The position numbers were made by a program, and so were the translations under genes. A stretch of 45,625 nt of DNA. Origin: an uncultured marine group I thaumarchaeote (GTDB lineage Archaea; Thermoproteota; Nitrososphaeria; Nitrososphaerales; Nitrosopumilaceae). Of the stretch, positions 27,567 to 36,339 are shown piece after piece. Where the stretch lies: positions 1 through 45,625 of the forward strand of contig CACLIK010000006.1 of the NCBI GenBank assembly GCA_902606965.1, in the 5' to 3' direction. Each line of letters opens with the position of its first letter. The stretch's first letter is position 1. The notes beneath the pieces are model-generated. The model had not been told where the DNA came from. It ran no database searches and worked only from the letters and a program-made list of their open reading frames with translations.

Positions 27567-27675
27567 GATGCCATGATCTAGTGTTTTAATTATTTATTCC
27601 TACCTTCAAAATTTCTTGATTTGTTGAATTTGTATTACATTAACTGTTTAAAACATATAATTCATTTTTTACAAT

Positions 27676-28419
27676 ATGGAGATTGTTCAATTATCAGACC
27701 TTCATGTAGGTTCACAATTTCGTGAAGCAGCATTTCAAAAAGTAATTGATGAAATTAACTCATTAAAGCCTGAGGCTGTCGTAATAACCGGAGATCTTAC
27801 TAATGAAGGATTAATAGAACAATATGAAAAATGTAAAAATCTAATTTCGCAAATAGATGTTGAGAAGATAATTGCAATTAGTGGAAATCATGATTATAGA
27901 AATACAGGATATTTGTTGTTTAAGAAATATTTTCCATTTAGGACTGAAAATGAATTAGGAGATGATACAGTACTTGTAACTCTTGGTTCAGCTAGACCAG
28001 ATCGTGATGAAGGAGAAATTGGACATCATCAAAACCTGTGGCTTGAACGAACTTTGAAAAAATATGATGACAAATTAAAGATAGTAGCAATGCATCATCA
28101 TTTGATTGCAATTCCAGATACTGGCTCTGATAGATTGACGGCAATTGATGCAGGCGATGTACTACGAACTATTCTAGATTCTAATGTGAATTTAGTTCTG
28201 TGTGGTCATAAGCACCGACCATGGATTTGGGATTTTAATACATTATCAATTGCGAATGCTGGTACTGCTTCATCAGAAAGAGTTCGTGGATTCTTTGAAA
28301 ACTCGTATAATATAGTGAATATTGATAATGGAACTTTTCGAGTTGATCTTAAAATTGTTGGTGGTAAAAGAATGCCATTACGAGATATTGTAAAAAACTA
28401 CACACAGATAACAGATTGA
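27676..28419 (+). CDS. Calcineurin-like metallophosphoesterase
   Basis: QLSDLHVGSQF...VVITGDLTNEG...AISGNHDYRNT...AMHHHLI...LCGHKHRPW. Confidence 0.93.
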   Translation: MEIVQLSDLHVGSQFREAAFQKVIDEINSLKPEAVVITGDLTNEGLIEQYEKCKNLISQIDVEKIIAISGNHDYRNTGYLLFKKYFPFRTENELGDDTVLVTLGSARPDRDEGEIGHHQNLWLERTLKKYDDKLKIVAMHHHLIAIPDTGSDRLTAIDAGDVLRTILDSNVNLVLCGHKHRPWIWDFNTLSIANAGTASSERVRGFFENSYNIVNIDNGTFRVDLKIVGGKRMPLRDIVKNYTQITD

Positions 28420-28468
28420 AATTTATTCACGTTATACTAATTAACTGAATTCATTTAGCAACAAACAT

Positions 28469-28552
28469 GCGGGGGTCGCCTAGCCTGGTAGGGCGTGGGA
28501 TTGCTAATTCCATGTTCGCAAGAACACGAGGGTTCGAATCCCTCTCCCCGCG
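28469..28552 (+). tRNA. tRNA-Ser (anticodon GCT)
   Basis: Acceptor GCGGGGG/TCCCCGC, discriminator G, anticodon arm TGGGA-TTGCTAA-TTCCA, long variable arm TGTTCGCAAGAACA, T arm GAGGG-TTCGAAT-CCCTC; no encoded CCA. Confidence 0.95.
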
Positions 28553-28595
28553 CTTTTTCAATTAAATTTAAAAGTACGTTGATATAGTTTTCATT

Positions 28596-28757
28596 ATGGG
28601 ACGAAGAAAAACACAAAAAATTATTAAAACTGGCCCAAAGAATGTAACCACTGGTATGTGCCCAGAATGTAACACCATTGGTAGAATATTCATCATAGGT
28701 CAAGTTGGTCAAGAACGTGCAAAATGTCAGAAATGTAATAAAGAATTTGATCTTTAG
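28596..28757 (+). CDS. Small zinc-ribbon protein, 53 aa (not in supplied ORF track)
   Basis: MGRRKTQKIIKTGPKNVTTGMCPECNTIGRIFIIGQVGQERAKCQKCNKEFDL*; two CxxC knuckles. Confidence 0.8.
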   Translation: MGRRKTQKIIKTGPKNVTTGMCPECNTIGRIFIIGQVGQERAKCQKCNKEFDL

Positions 28758-28812
28758 ATTTTATTACAAATTAACCCATAACTTTTTAAGTCAATTTTAA
28801 TTTTTTAATTAT

Positions 28813-28983
28813 ATGTCATCAGATTCTGAAACTGTTTATGATAGAATTGCTAAGCTTGAAGATGAGGTGGCTGCATTGAGAAGTGAAATAGATTTTCTAA
28901 AACGTGCCTTACGTAATGAAATAGCACGTCATGAAGTAAAAATGGCAAAGAAAGGTACAGAAGTATCTTCACTTATAGATTAG
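28813..28983 (+). CDS. Small coiled-coil protein, 56 aa (not in supplied ORF track)
   Basis: MSSDSETVYDRIAKLEDEVAALRSEIDFLKRALRNEIARHEVKMAKKGTEVSSLID*; heptad-like pattern; convergent 11-nt overlap with next gene. Confidence 0.75.
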   Translation: MSSDSETVYDRIAKLEDEVAALRSEIDFLKRALRNEIARHEVKMAKKGTEVSSLID

Positions 28984-29800
28984 ATTTTTCTCTCACGCTT
29001 TTAATTAATTCTAGAATAAAATCCGCATCGTCTGCCTCTGGTTGTAGTTCCAGATATTTGTTGAGTAGGGGAAGTGCTTTATCATAACGCAGAAGTCGTT
29101 CTTCTAAAATACCCTTATCTCTAATCTCCTCAGGGGACTCTGGCTGCATTCCTAAAATCATATCAGTGCATTTCATTGCACTATCATACGCATACGATTG
29201 TGTGTATGCATTTTTCAGATTTCTTAGTAATCTAGTCAAAAGTTGTTCGGTTGTTGCCTCGTTTAGATACTCGGGAACAAATTCAACACCATCACCAAAA
29301 TTCCTATCCAAAATCTCTTCTAAGTTCTCAATAGTTAGTAGTCTACCACGATAAAATGGGTCCAAAATTATCTCGTTTTTGTATTTGACAATTACATGAC
29401 CAGGGAAACCCACAATCTTCAGATCAAGTCCTATATTCTTGGCTGCTTCTACATATATTATGGATAGAGTGATTGGTATACCAGTTTTTTTGTCTAGTAC
29501 TGTGTTAAGAAAACTATTTCCCGGATCGTAATAATCTTCCTCAGCTCCACAAAAACCAAGCTCATCAAACAGATACTCGTTGAGTATCGAGATAAGATAC
29601 GTAGGATTTTTGACTCCACTTATTTTCATCCTTATGGAATTTCCAATTTCATTGATTCTCTCTACGTATTTTGCTATATCTAGATCATGGTATTCTAAGA
29701 TCTCTGCCAGTTTTAGACACTTCTCAATCAAGTTGTAGTTTGGATTTTTAGAAAAAGCAGTCCACTCAGAAACAAATGGATCAAAACGTTCTGTGGACAA
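28973..29800 (-). CDS. SirB1-like transglutaminase-like/TPR protein
   Basis: FLNTVLDKKTGIPITLSIIYVEAAKNIGLDLKIVGFPGHVIVKY...ILDPFYRGRLL; C-terminal TPR-like ALPLLNKYLELQPEADDA. Confidence 0.88.
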   Translation of the reverse strand: MSTERFDPFVSEWTAFSKNPNYNLIEKCLKLAEILEYHDLDIAKYVERINEIGNSIRMKISGVKNPTYLISILNEYLFDELGFCGAEEDYYDPGNSFLNTVLDKKTGIPITLSIIYVEAAKNIGLDLKIVGFPGHVIVKYKNEIILDPFYRGRLLTIENLEEILDRNFGDGVEFVPEYLNEATTEQLLTRLLRNLKNAYTQSYAYDSAMKCTDMILGMQPESPEEIRDKGILEERLLRYDKALPLLNKYLELQPEADDADFILELIKSVREKSNL

Positions 29801-29811
29801 CGCACTTTGTA

Positions 29812-31008
29812 CTACTTAATTCTATTTAGATATAGTTGTGGATCTTTTAACTCTCTTGTATTGGGAGGATCTTTGATTAGTTTCAAGAATGTGTCCTTGC
29901 CATATATATCGAATACACTCTGTGTAAATTCCTTACCAATGCTCTTCTTTACGCTATAGTCGGAATAATTTGTGCCCACAAATGTTGTAAGATAATTTTG
30001 AAAATCGTCATCATCTTTTAGTATTTGCTGCACGACAAACTCTGCCATACCTTCCATAGTTGTAAATATTGCATGCTGTGCTTGAATTGGTTTCAACCAT
30101 CTTTTGTAAATCTCTTCAAGTGATGGAATCAACTCTGAGATCTTAGGATCAATTTCAACATGTGTGTATGTCATAACATCAGGTCCCATAACATTTGTAA
30201 TGAAATTGTCTGGATTTAGCATGAAAAACAGATTTGCCTTCTTTGCAACTTGGAATTCATCTGGAACAAGTTGTAATTGTAGGTATTCAGTAAGCTGAGT
30301 GACAGTTTTGTCATCCAATTCGAGTATAGTTTTTGCCAATTCCTCGTTTATTGTATTAACACGCATGACAGCATCAATATTCAATCTGTGAAGATTATCT
30401 TGTACAGAATGAATAATCTCTTCCAAAATAGTCATCTTCATAGCTCCAAAATAACCAGATTTTACCGACTCTGCGTTAGATTCGTATGGTTGACCCTGCT
30501 TGTACAGAATTATTCTTGGGTAATCATCCAAGATAAACCTGTTAAGGTAGATCTTTGAATCAAGGTAGTCACCATACGTAGTTGATATCTTTGAGATGTA
30601 TGATTTTACATAAGTCGAATAAACCAAGAATTTTGTTGTATCCTCCTTAATTAATTCAGAAATTGTTTCAAGATCATTTTTTGCAACAGCGTCAAATAAC
30701 TTATCCACATATTCCCGTCCATTCTTCGTGAATACTTTTCTTCCTTTCAACTGCTTAAATTCCTCAAGTTTTAGATATTCAACCGATAACTGCTTGGAAA
30801 CTTCTAATCCCATGTATTCATTCACTCTTTGAACCAAGTCTGCAAAGAATTTTTGTGAAACACTTTCAATGTCATCAAATTTTACAGTAAAGTTTCTATC
30901 CTCTTTGATCTTTTTTGCAAGTTCCGCAATTACTTTTTCCTCATCAATTTCAACCGAAAGCTGACCCATCAATGCTTCAGCAAATTCATCAAACTCTGAC
31001 ATGTGCAC
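29812..31008 (-). CDS. Conserved hypothetical protein; gluzincin-like C-terminal region with altered motif
   Basis: 398 aa; LEEIIHSVQDNLH...FTTMEGMAEFVVQQIL resembles HExxH...EGxAEY arrangements, with E replacing the first H. True start likely MSEFDEFAEAL. Confidence 0.75.
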   Translation of the reverse strand: MHMSEFDEFAEALMGQLSVEIDEEKVIAELAKKIKEDRNFTVKFDDIESVSQKFFADLVQRVNEYMGLEVSKQLSVEYLKLEEFKQLKGRKVFTKNGREYVDKLFDAVAKNDLETISELIKEDTTKFLVYSTYVKSYISKISTTYGDYLDSKIYLNRFILDDYPRIILYKQGQPYESNAESVKSGYFGAMKMTILEEIIHSVQDNLHRLNIDAVMRVNTINEELAKTILELDDKTVTQLTEYLQLQLVPDEFQVAKKANLFFMLNPDNFITNVMGPDVMTYTHVEIDPKISELIPSLEEIYKRWLKPIQAQHAIFTTMEGMAEFVVQQILKDDDDFQNYLTTFVGTNYSDYSVKKSIGKEFTQSVFDIYGKDTFLKLIKDPPNTRELKDPQLYLNRIK

Positions 31009-31045
31009 TCGATCGACAAAAAACTCAATTTAACATTATCTGTAG

Positions 31046-31141
31046 TGCCGGGGGTGGGTTTCGAACCCACGACCTCCAGATTATGAGTATTGCCCTTCTT
31101 TGGAGAGGCTGGCACTCTAGGCCAGGCTGAGCTACCCCGGC
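31046..31141 (-). tRNA. tRNA-Met (CAT), elongator-like, with a ~20-nt intron
   Basis: Reverse complement GCCGGGG TA GCTCAGCCTGGCCTAGAGT G CCAG[intron]A CTCATAA TCTGG AGGTC GTGGG TTCGAAA CCCAC CCCCGGC A; mature length 76 nt after removing 20 nt. Confidence 0.93.
31089..31108 (-). other. Non-canonical tRNA intron (5'-CCTCTCCAAAGAAGGGCAAT-3')
   Basis: Removing these 20 nt restores a 5-bp anticodon stem CCAGA/TCTGG around CTCATAA; insertion lies around position 30/31 rather than 37/38. Exact splice sites may shift. Confidence 0.8.
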
Positions 31142-31162
31142 ATAAGTACGCGTGAATTTCTT

Positions 31163-31381
31163 ATGCAATTAAATGATTTGTTCAAAAATATATTCTTGGA
31201 AGTTATAAGAAAATTAATGAATTTTGACGAAAAGGATAAGCAGATACAGAAGAAGATTGATTGGATTGCAAGCCAGATTAGAGAGACAAAATTTGAACTT
31301 CACAGACAGCATCAAGAACTTGAAGATGCCCTTAAGGAGCAAGAGAAGTTACGAGAACAAAAAATGAAAACAAAACAGTGA
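31163..31381 (+). CDS. Small coiled-coil hypothetical protein
   Basis: 72 aa, charged helical (DEKDKQIQKKIDWIASQIRETKFELHRQHQELEDALKEQEKLREQ). Confidence 0.65.
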   Translation: MQLNDLFKNIFLEVIRKLMNFDEKDKQIQKKIDWIASQIRETKFELHRQHQELEDALKEQEKLREQKMKTKQ

Positions 31382-31382
31382 T

Positions 31383-33083
31383 CTAATATTCCTTTGAAAT
31401 GTCATTCCATTTTGAGTTGATATCTTTTACCCACAGAAATTTTTTCTGTAATGCAGAAGTGTAAAGCTTTTCCCAATCTGCATCCACTTCGTCAGTCCAT
31501 GTTTTGAAAATCCTTGGGTCAATATAATTTCTGAGTGATGTTCCAAGATTATAGTCCCTTGTTTTTTCTGAAAGACTTACTTGAAGTTCCAACTTTTCAA
31601 TTCTTTCAATATGTTTTATCTTTCGATTTTTTATTGTGGTTTTTATTTTTTTGATCCTTTCCTTTTGCTTTTCTTTCAGTTTTTCAGTTTTTACAACCTT
31701 AGATTCTGCTTTTTTTAACAACTCCTGAGTTGCCTCCCATGGTTTTGTTTTTTCCGCAGTTTTTAGCGTATCTCTCTTCTTTTGTAATGACGCTTCAAAG
31801 TTTTTTGGAATGGTTCTTTTATGATTACACATAATGGCTGCATCCAGATTTGCTAATTTTGCATGGAATAATTTTTTCATATTAGATTCAGATTTAACAT
31901 CTGCATGTTCACGAAGGTATTTTGTGACAACCCTTGAGGCTAGGTATGTTCTAAAGACCTTCGCAGAAAGACCCTTGACTATTGTTGAATAATAGGCATT
32001 AACATGCCTAGACGTAATGCCATCGAAAATCTCTTCATTTTCTTTTTTATTTGAAACAAACTCTTTCAGATTGTCATAAAATTGCTTATCTTGACCCTGT
32101 GCTGGAATCGTTTCCTTCCATCTGACACTATCCTTACCAAGAAAATCAAATTCAATTACATTGTTAGCAAGTTTGATATGTTCCTTTCGTAATGTAGTAG
32201 CACCTACAGTGTCTGCCTCGTCAGGATCTTTTTCATCACCAACTCTCATAGCAGTGCGATAAATCAAATAGCATGCAGTAGCTATTCTTTTATTTTTTTG
32301 TTCTTTGTCTTGCATGTCCTTAACAATATGTGTCTTGACATTTTCAATTTCTCTTGACAAGTTTTTTGCTTTGTCATACTTTGCTTGGTCTCTTTCCTGT
32401 TTTATTCCAGCAGTATCAGCTAACCAAACATATTTTCGTTTTTGGGTAAGAATATCCATCCAACTTGCCACCCACATAGAATCTCTGTCATGGACAATCT
32501 TGCCCCATTTTCCTTCAGGAATTTTTGCTTCTTTACCTAGATTGAGAGTTACATCTTTAGCTGTAGCACGTGGTTTGTATCTACCCCGCATTGGATGTTC
32601 ACCCCTGCCCATAAAAATTCCTGGTGGCTCTGCCATGTAATTGCCCAGTTCCACTTCTTTTCCATCCATAATCGCTTTTCCATACTTCTCCTTCATCTTC
32701 TCACGAATTTCCTTTCGTTTTAACGCTAGAGCCTTCTTTTCTTCTTTTGTCACCAATTCTTTTTCTTCTTTTTCTTTGTCTACTAGATTATATGCTTCAG
32801 AAAAATCAATATCAGTATACTGTAGACCACTAAATTTTTTGTCAAGTGTTTTGGTAAAATCTGTTACAAAATTTTTCTGAAAGATTGGATCCTCTACGTA
32901 TTTTTCTGTCATACCAGGTTTTGGTGCATCCTTCTTTTTTGCCCACTGATAGATCATTTCTTCTTGAAGTAAATCAAGTAGAATGTTTTCTCCTTTGATC
33001 TTTATCTTGATTCCCTTGGACTCAAAGTCTGGAGGGAAAAGTATTCCGTTATGTTGTAATGTTTTCCATTTCATAGATTTCAC
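31383..33083 (-). CDS. DNA topoisomerase IB (eukaryote-like)
   Basis: KWKTLQHNGILFPPDFESKG, MGRGEHPMRGRYKPR, YLIYRTAMRVGDEKDPDEADTVGATTLRKEHI, C-terminal TSLRNYIDPRIFKTW with catalytic-Tyr-like context. Confidence 0.97.
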   Translation of the reverse strand: MKSMKWKTLQHNGILFPPDFESKGIKIKIKGENILLDLLQEEMIYQWAKKKDAPKPGMTEKYVEDPIFQKNFVTDFTKTLDKKFSGLQYTDIDFSEAYNLVDKEKEEKELVTKEEKKALALKRKEIREKMKEKYGKAIMDGKEVELGNYMAEPPGIFMGRGEHPMRGRYKPRATAKDVTLNLGKEAKIPEGKWGKIVHDRDSMWVASWMDILTQKRKYVWLADTAGIKQERDQAKYDKAKNLSREIENVKTHIVKDMQDKEQKNKRIATACYLIYRTAMRVGDEKDPDEADTVGATTLRKEHIKLANNVIEFDFLGKDSVRWKETIPAQGQDKQFYDNLKEFVSNKKENEEIFDGITSRHVNAYYSTIVKGLSAKVFRTYLASRVVTKYLREHADVKSESNMKKLFHAKLANLDAAIMCNHKRTIPKNFEASLQKKRDTLKTAEKTKPWEATQELLKKAESKVVKTEKLKEKQKERIKKIKTTIKNRKIKHIERIEKLELQVSLSEKTRDYNLGTSLRNYIDPRIFKTWTDEVDADWEKLYTSALQKKFLWVKDINSKWNDISKEY

Positions 33084-33182
33084 TAGTGTAATACGACTTT
33101 GACAAAAATTGATTAAAACTGTATATCAATCTAACCACAAAAATGTCTTCAAAAATAAGTCAAGATGATATCTGTTAAAGAG

Positions 33183-34016
33183 TTATTCTCCATATAGTTC
33201 CTTTTTTAAATAATTCTCAAATTCTATGTCTGTTTTACTTTTCTTTGCTTCTAAGAACATTGATGCATCATTTCCAACAATGTATCTAGGCAATGGCTTG
33301 TCATCATTGATTGATTTAATGATTGCATCAGCAACTTCTTTTGGTGGAGTTCCCATTTCTGCCATCATTTTGACACCTGAAATCACCTTCACAGTGATAT
33401 CCTTATACGCAGTACCTGATTCTGATTTTTTAGCTAATTTGACAGGATTGAAGAAGTTTGTTTTTATCACTCCAGGTTCAATTATTATAACATCCACACC
33501 AAACGGTGACAATTCTAATCGTAAGGATTCACTTAGTCCCTCTAAAGCAAATTTGGAGCTAATGTATGCAGGCGATGCTGGAAATCCAATTCTGCCAGCA
33601 ACTGAGCTAATGTTAATTATTTTCCCAGAACCTTGCGTTCTCATTGTTGGACAAACTTCCTGAATTAATCTTATTATTGAAAAGAAATTTGTCTCAAACT
33701 GTTTTTTAAACTCATCAACAGATACATCTTCAACACATCCCCAAAGACCCCATCCAGCATTATTAACAAGAACATCAATTCTTTGTTTTTCATCAAGGAT
33801 TTTTTTTATGGCAGTTTTAATTGAATTCTCATCATCCACATCTAATTCTAAAACGTCAATTTTCAAATTCTCTTTTTTTCCTAATTCTTTAATTTTGTCA
33901 CTTTTTGTGGTGTCCCTCATTGTTGCATACGTATAATATCCCTCTCTTGCTAGTGTTAGTGCAGTTTCAAATCCTATTCCACTAGACGCTCCAGTAACGA
34001 CCGCAATTTTTTCCAT
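33183..34016 (-). CDS. Short-chain dehydrogenase/reductase
   Basis: VVTGASSGIGFETAL, VLVNNAGWGLWG, IINISSVAGRIGFPASPAYISSKFALEGLSESL. Confidence 0.93.
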   Translation of the reverse strand: MEKIAVVTGASSGIGFETALTLAREGYYTYATMRDTTKSDKIKELGKKENLKIDVLELDVDDENSIKTAIKKILDEKQRIDVLVNNAGWGLWGCVEDVSVDEFKKQFETNFFSIIRLIQEVCPTMRTQGSGKIINISSVAGRIGFPASPAYISSKFALEGLSESLRLELSPFGVDVIIIEPGVIKTNFFNPVKLAKKSESGTAYKDITVKVISGVKMMAEMGTPPKEVADAIIKSINDDKPLPRYIVGNDASMFLEAKKSKTDIEFENYLKKELYGE

Positions 34017-34152
34017 GTGAATTTTTTATTATTACTATCTAATAGTTTTATGATTGAATTACACGGTAATTTCTCAATAGAGGCGTGCATGGATCTCTAT
34101 ACTATAGGAAAAACTGCGAAACGAATATTTACAATTACTATAAGCCAAAAAT

Positions 34153-34347
34153 ATGGCAAGCTATACAGGTCAAGTAGCCACAATACACAAGCAGTTTAAT
34201 GCAGCACTCAAGAGGGCTAAATCAAGACAGGCAGTTTTAAACGCCTATTGGAAACACAAAGCACAACACGAAAGACTTCTGAGACAACATCTTAAAGAAG
34301 AAATGGCTCAAGTTAACCGAGTAAAATCCAAAATCAAATATAGATAA
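34153..34347 (+). CDS. Small basic hypothetical protein
   Basis: 64 aa: MASYTGQVATIHKQFNAALKRAKSRQAVLNAYWKHKAQHERLLRQ...; coding-like composition. Confidence 0.65.
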   Translation: MASYTGQVATIHKQFNAALKRAKSRQAVLNAYWKHKAQHERLLRQHLKEEMAQVNRVKSKIKYR

Positions 34348-34379
34348 TCTCTATATTTTGAATTTTTTTTTGATCAGTT

Positions 34380-34408
34380 ATTATGTAACATGTATGTATT
34401 AACATAAT
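34380..34408. promoter_or_regulatory. Inverted repeat ATTATGT-N15-ACATAAT abutting the methyltransferase start
   Basis: attatgt 34380-34386 and acataat 34402-34408, read directly; regulatory role not established. Confidence 0.3.
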
Positions 34409-35190
34409 TGAAAAAATTGAATATTAACAAAATCTACAATAAAGATTGTATTACCGGAATGAAAACTATACCTGATGAAAAAGTAGATTTGGTTGTTACT
34501 GATCCCCCATTCGCAATAAATTTCAAGGCTAAAAAAGCAAACTACAATAGAACATCTTCACGGGTTTTATCTGGATATAATGAAATCAAAGCGGAAGATT
34601 ACTATGATTTTACAAATGCTTGGATGCAAGAAGTCTATAGAGTTTTAAAAAAATCTGGTAGCATGTATGTATTTTCAGGCTGGAATAACCTCAAAGATAT
34701 TCTTACTGCATTAGATGAGAACGGTTTCATTACAATCAATCATATAATTTGGAAATACCAGTTCGGGGTTGTCACATCCAAAAAATTTGTTACTTCACAT
34801 TATCACTGCATTTTTGTGTGTAAGGATGAAAAAAAACGTAAATTCTTTCCATACTCTAGGTTTCAGAAAGGAGATAAGACGCCAGATGGTCAGAGTCTTC
34901 ATTATAGAGATAAAGAAGACGTATGGATCATAAACCGGGAATATTGGACTGGTGATGATAAAACTCCTACAAAACTTCCTGCTGAAATAATTAAAAAAAT
35001 TCTACAATATTCAAGTGAAAAAACTGATTTAGTATTGGATCCATTTATTGGATCAGGTCAGGTAGCTGTAGTAAGCAAGATGTTAGGGAGAAAATATTTA
35101 GGATTTGAAATAGTAAAACAATACCATAATTTTGCATCCAGACGTCTTCAAAAAAATGTCTACCGATTAAAAAAAGAAATAAAGACTTGA
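34408..35190 (+). CDS. Site-specific DNA methyltransferase (N4-cytosine/N6-adenine), beta-type motif order
   Basis: TTG start; motif IV DLVVTDPPFAINFK before motif I-like LVLDPFIGSGQVAVVSKMLGRKYLGFEI. No adjacent restriction enzyme recognised. Confidence 0.9.
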   Translation: MKKLNINKIYNKDCITGMKTIPDEKVDLVVTDPPFAINFKAKKANYNRTSSRVLSGYNEIKAEDYYDFTNAWMQEVYRVLKKSGSMYVFSGWNNLKDILTALDENGFITINHIIWKYQFGVVTSKKFVTSHYHCIFVCKDEKKRKFFPYSRFQKGDKTPDGQSLHYRDKEDVWIINREYWTGDDKTPTKLPAEIIKKILQYSSEKTDLVLDPFIGSGQVAVVSKMLGRKYLGFEIVKQYHNFASRRLQKNVYRLKKEIKT

Positions 35191-35532
35191 CTATTCAGTC
35201 TGTGTTTCGTTCTTTGGCTGCCCAATCTTATCTTCTATTATTTTCTTAAGTTCTACATCAGTTTTTTTTTCATAATCTATTCCTAACTGGCTTGCCGTCA
35301 TCTCAAGTTTTTTTCTTTCATCCTTTACAGGACCAGAAACTTGAAGATTTTTGTTTGTGGTACCCTTCATTTCATTTTCAAACTGAGTTTTTGCATTGCT
35401 GTATTCACCAACTAGCCGTCCTATCTTTTTTGCCACATCAGGAAAACGGTTTGTACCAAAAAGTAGTATTAAAGCGATGAATATTATCACTATCCATTCA
35501 GTACCAATAATGTTCAACGTATATTCTAACAT
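35191..35532 (-). CDS. tatA: Twin-arginine translocase TatA/TatE-like subunit
   Basis: MLEYTLNIIGTEWIVIIFIALILLFGTNRFPDVAKKIGRLVGEYSNAK; one TM plus FG and amphipathic helix. Confidence 0.88.
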   Translation of the reverse strand: MLEYTLNIIGTEWIVIIFIALILLFGTNRFPDVAKKIGRLVGEYSNAKTQFENEMKGTTNKNLQVSGPVKDERKKLEMTASQLGIDYEKKTDVELKKIIEDKIGQPKNETQTE

Positions 35533-35580
35533 ACAAATAATTTGTTTCTTACAAAATTAAATATTTATCTTGATTTTGCT

Positions 35581-36339
35581 TCATTTATACGCAGCAATCA
35601 TAATTGCCCCACCCATCATGTCTTTTTCAAATTCAACTTTTGTGAACTTTTCAAGAAGCATTGACTCCAGTTTTTTATTCTGTGGCCAAAGTTTGTACGT
35701 TCCATACAGGGCAGCAAATTTCAAGCCAAGCTTACCACCTGCCATATATGCTACAATCGGTAAAATCAGCTTGAGATAAAATGAAACACCAAATCTAACA
35801 ATTGCTTTATCTGGTTTTCCTAAATCAACGATGATCCACTTGCCATCGTTCTTCAGAACTCTGTGAATTTCTGCAATGGCTGTTTTTAAACTGATTGCGT
35901 CACGTAATGAATAACCAGAAAGAACTACATCAAACTGTTGGTTCCTAAACGGAGTATGCTCAAACACTCCACATGCTACCTCGGGTTTTTTTTTGAAAAG
36001 TCTGTCAGTATTTTTTATCATTTGGAGGAGAGGATCATACAGTACAATCTCCACTTTTCCATTCGTAATATTCAATGCAGTTTTTGACATATTACCAAAT
36101 CCTGAACCAGCATCAAGTATCTTATCACCATCTTGTATTCTTCCACTTATTGCTCGGTTACGATGTTCAGAATCTTTGCCTAGCGATATATACGAATTCA
36201 CTTTATCATAAACAGGAATAATTTCCTGCAATACATCAAGTACCTCGCCCCAATAGCTGCCTAAACCCACACATGTGTTAATATTTTTGATATTATATTC
36301 TGTACTCTTATTTTGAAGAGCCGCCCACCGATTGGGCAT
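35581..36339 (-). CDS. UbiE/MenG-like SAM-dependent methyltransferase
   Basis: IQDGDKILDAGSGFGNMSKTAL...FDVVLSGYSLRDAISLKTAIAEIHRVLKNDGKWIIVDLGKP. Start uncertain; longer ORF starts overlap psmA. Confidence 0.85.
   Translation of the reverse strand: MPNRWAALQNKSTEYNIKNINTCVGLGSYWGEVLDVLQEIIPVYDKVNSYISLGKDSEHRNRAISGRIQDGDKILDAGSGFGNMSKTALNITNGKVEIVLYDPLLQMIKNTDRLFKKKPEVACGVFEHTPFRNQQFDVVLSGYSLRDAISLKTAIAEIHRVLKNDGKWIIVDLGKPDKAIVRFGVSFYLKLILPIVAYMAGGKLGLKFAALYGTYKLWPQNKKLESMLLEKFTKVEFEKDMMGGAIMIAAYK

Noticed and set aside
28455-28712. 85-aa minus-strand ORF (…GFEPSCSCEHGISNPTPYQARRPP…)
   Set aside because: It is the antisense of tRNA-Ser(GCT) and the 53-aa zinc-ribbon gene; the GFEPS-type string is a familiar tRNA-antisense artefact.
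30915-31130. 71-aa plus-strand ORF (…GGGFRTHDLQIMSIALLWRGWHSRPG)
   Set aside because: Antisense of tRNA-Met and the 5' end of the 398-aa CDS; spurious.
33226-33663. 145-aa plus-strand ORF
   Set aside because: Antisense of the SDR gene, which has all canonical motifs.
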